Of a stretch of 5,375 nucleotides of DNA, positions 4,892-5,375 are shown piece by piece. The translations under genes and the position numbers were made by a program. The notes under the pieces are model-generated. The model was not told where the DNA came from. It ran no database searches and worked only from the letters and a program-made list of their open reading frames with translations. Numbering within the stretch: position 1 is the stretch's first letter; each line of letters begins with the position of its first letter. The DNA is taken from assembly GCA_002429595.1 (NCBI GenBank), contig DJAM01000119.1, positions 1 to 5,375 of the forward strand. The letters run 5' to 3'. The stretch is from Coxiellaceae bacterium UBA6002. GTDB taxonomy: Bacteria > Pseudomonadota > Gammaproteobacteria > UBA6002.

Positions 4892-5375
4892 TTGAATTTT
4901 GTTGAAGCAGCCATTTTTCTGCTATTTCTGGCGAGCGTTTCAGTTCCAATTGCTAATCGTTTTCAGATTCCTCATGAGATTTTTTTGGTTATCGGCAGTT
5001 GCATCATCAGTCTGATTCCAGGCTCCCCTTTTATTCAACTGCAGCCGACTGTGGTATTTCAATTATTTCTGCCGCCGATTTTATTTTATTCTGCTTATTT
5101 TGCTTCTTGGCAAGATTTGAAATTTAATCGCAGACCTATTCTGCTACTTGCTTTTGGCTTAACGATATTTACTAGTTTCGTAGTGGCTGGCGCTGCGGTT
5201 TTGTTTATTCCTGGGTTTACTTGGCTCGAGGGTCTGCTTTTAGGCTCAATCGTTTCGCCAACCGATGCCTCTTCAGCCATTAGTATCATTAAGCGGATAG
5301 GAGCGCCTAGAAGACTGTTAACACTACTTGCCGGTGAAAGTCTAATTAATGATGCGGCGGCGTTGATACTTTTTC
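4892..5375 (+). CDS. CPA1-type Na+/H+ antiporter, N-terminal part
   Basis: This inner-membrane cation/proton antiporter exchanges Na+ (or K+) for H+ in pH and salt homeostasis. Only the first 161 codons are in the window; the frame is open at the right edge, and family members are usually 400-550 aa. The start is TTG 4892, giving MNFVEAAIFLLFLASVSVPI, chosen because a strong Shine-Dalgarno TAAGGAG (4877-4883) lies eight bases upstream and no in-frame ATG is near. Hydrophobic segments are near residues 4-20, 29-43, 53-71, 83-107 and 113-134. CPA1 landmarks are FLPPILFYSA (59-68), IVSPTDASSAISII (120-133) with Asp125, and GESLINDAAAL (148-158) with the Asn153-Asp154 pair that forms the ion-binding site in this superfamily. 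Members often read NDGTAL here; the Ala-Ala variant is a small deviation. The gene is divergent from the broken ankyrin gene. Substrate ion is not decidable from sequence. Confidence 0.9.
   Translation, partial: MNFVEAAIFLLFLASVSVPIANRFQIPHEIFLVIGSCIISLIPGSPFIQLQPTVVFQLFLPPILFYSAYFASWQDLKFNRRPILLLAFGLTIFTSFVVAGAAVLFIPGFTWLEGLLLGSIVSPTDASSAISIIKRIGAPRRLLTLLAGESLINDAAALILF

Noticed and set aside
5095..5289. Minus-strand open frame of 64 codons
   Set aside because: Antisense to the antiporter, whose plus-strand frame shows clear CPA1 motifs over the same bases.

Overview
The window reads as a piece of a low-GC gammaproteobacterial chromosome. An intracellular or host-associated Legionellales/Coxiellaceae-like organism is my best guess. 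It combines ordinary housekeeping genes, a degraded ankyrin-repeat gene, a toxin-antitoxin pair and two dispersed palindromic repeat families of the kind common in such genomes. The taxonomy is inference: there is no rRNA or marker gene here.

Layout. 1-129 holds no gene: a REP-like hairpin (21-38) runs into about five copies of an 18-bp unit. 130-1878 (minus) is a half-size ABC exporter of the SbmA/BacA-YddA type with a fused permease and ATPase. Its start is best placed at 1878, because a good sigma70-like promoter (1916-1943) sits over the longer start choices. 1975-2634 (plus, divergent) is an unrecognised 219-aa protein with an HxD...H...R pattern typical of Fe(II)/2-oxoglutarate oxygenases. 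The divergent gap holds a perfect 18-bp palindrome overlapping the exporter -35 box. 2629-3123 (minus) is PncC/CinA-C nicotinamide-nucleotide amidohydrolase, convergent with the oxygenase-like gene and overlapping it by 6 bp. 3131-3203 is a long inverted-repeat element (23-bp perfect arms) flanked by near-identical 7-bp sequences; it appears to supply the pncC ribosome-binding site.

3243-3838 (minus) is a HicA-HicB toxin-antitoxin operon with an ATGA overlap. Its promoter is interleaved with a GTAC-centred operator and lies so close to hicA that the mRNA should be leaderless. 3890-4719 (minus), with ankyrin-like sequence reaching about 4789, is an ankyrin-repeat protein gene broken at a run of seven G and probably again at a run of five T. 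From 4892 (plus) to the right edge runs the N-terminal part of a CPA1-type Na+/H+ antiporter, starting at a TTG with a strong Shine-Dalgarno sequence.

How they fit together: hicA/hicB are a clear functional pair. The exporter and oxygenase-like gene share a control region and may be co-regulated, but a common pathway is only a hypothesis. The remaining genes are independent. The most informative observations are the self-contained hicAB control region, the repeat that has become part of pncC's translation start, and the two homopolymer breaks in the ankyrin gene. I do not see convincing evidence for a wholly new multi-gene system.
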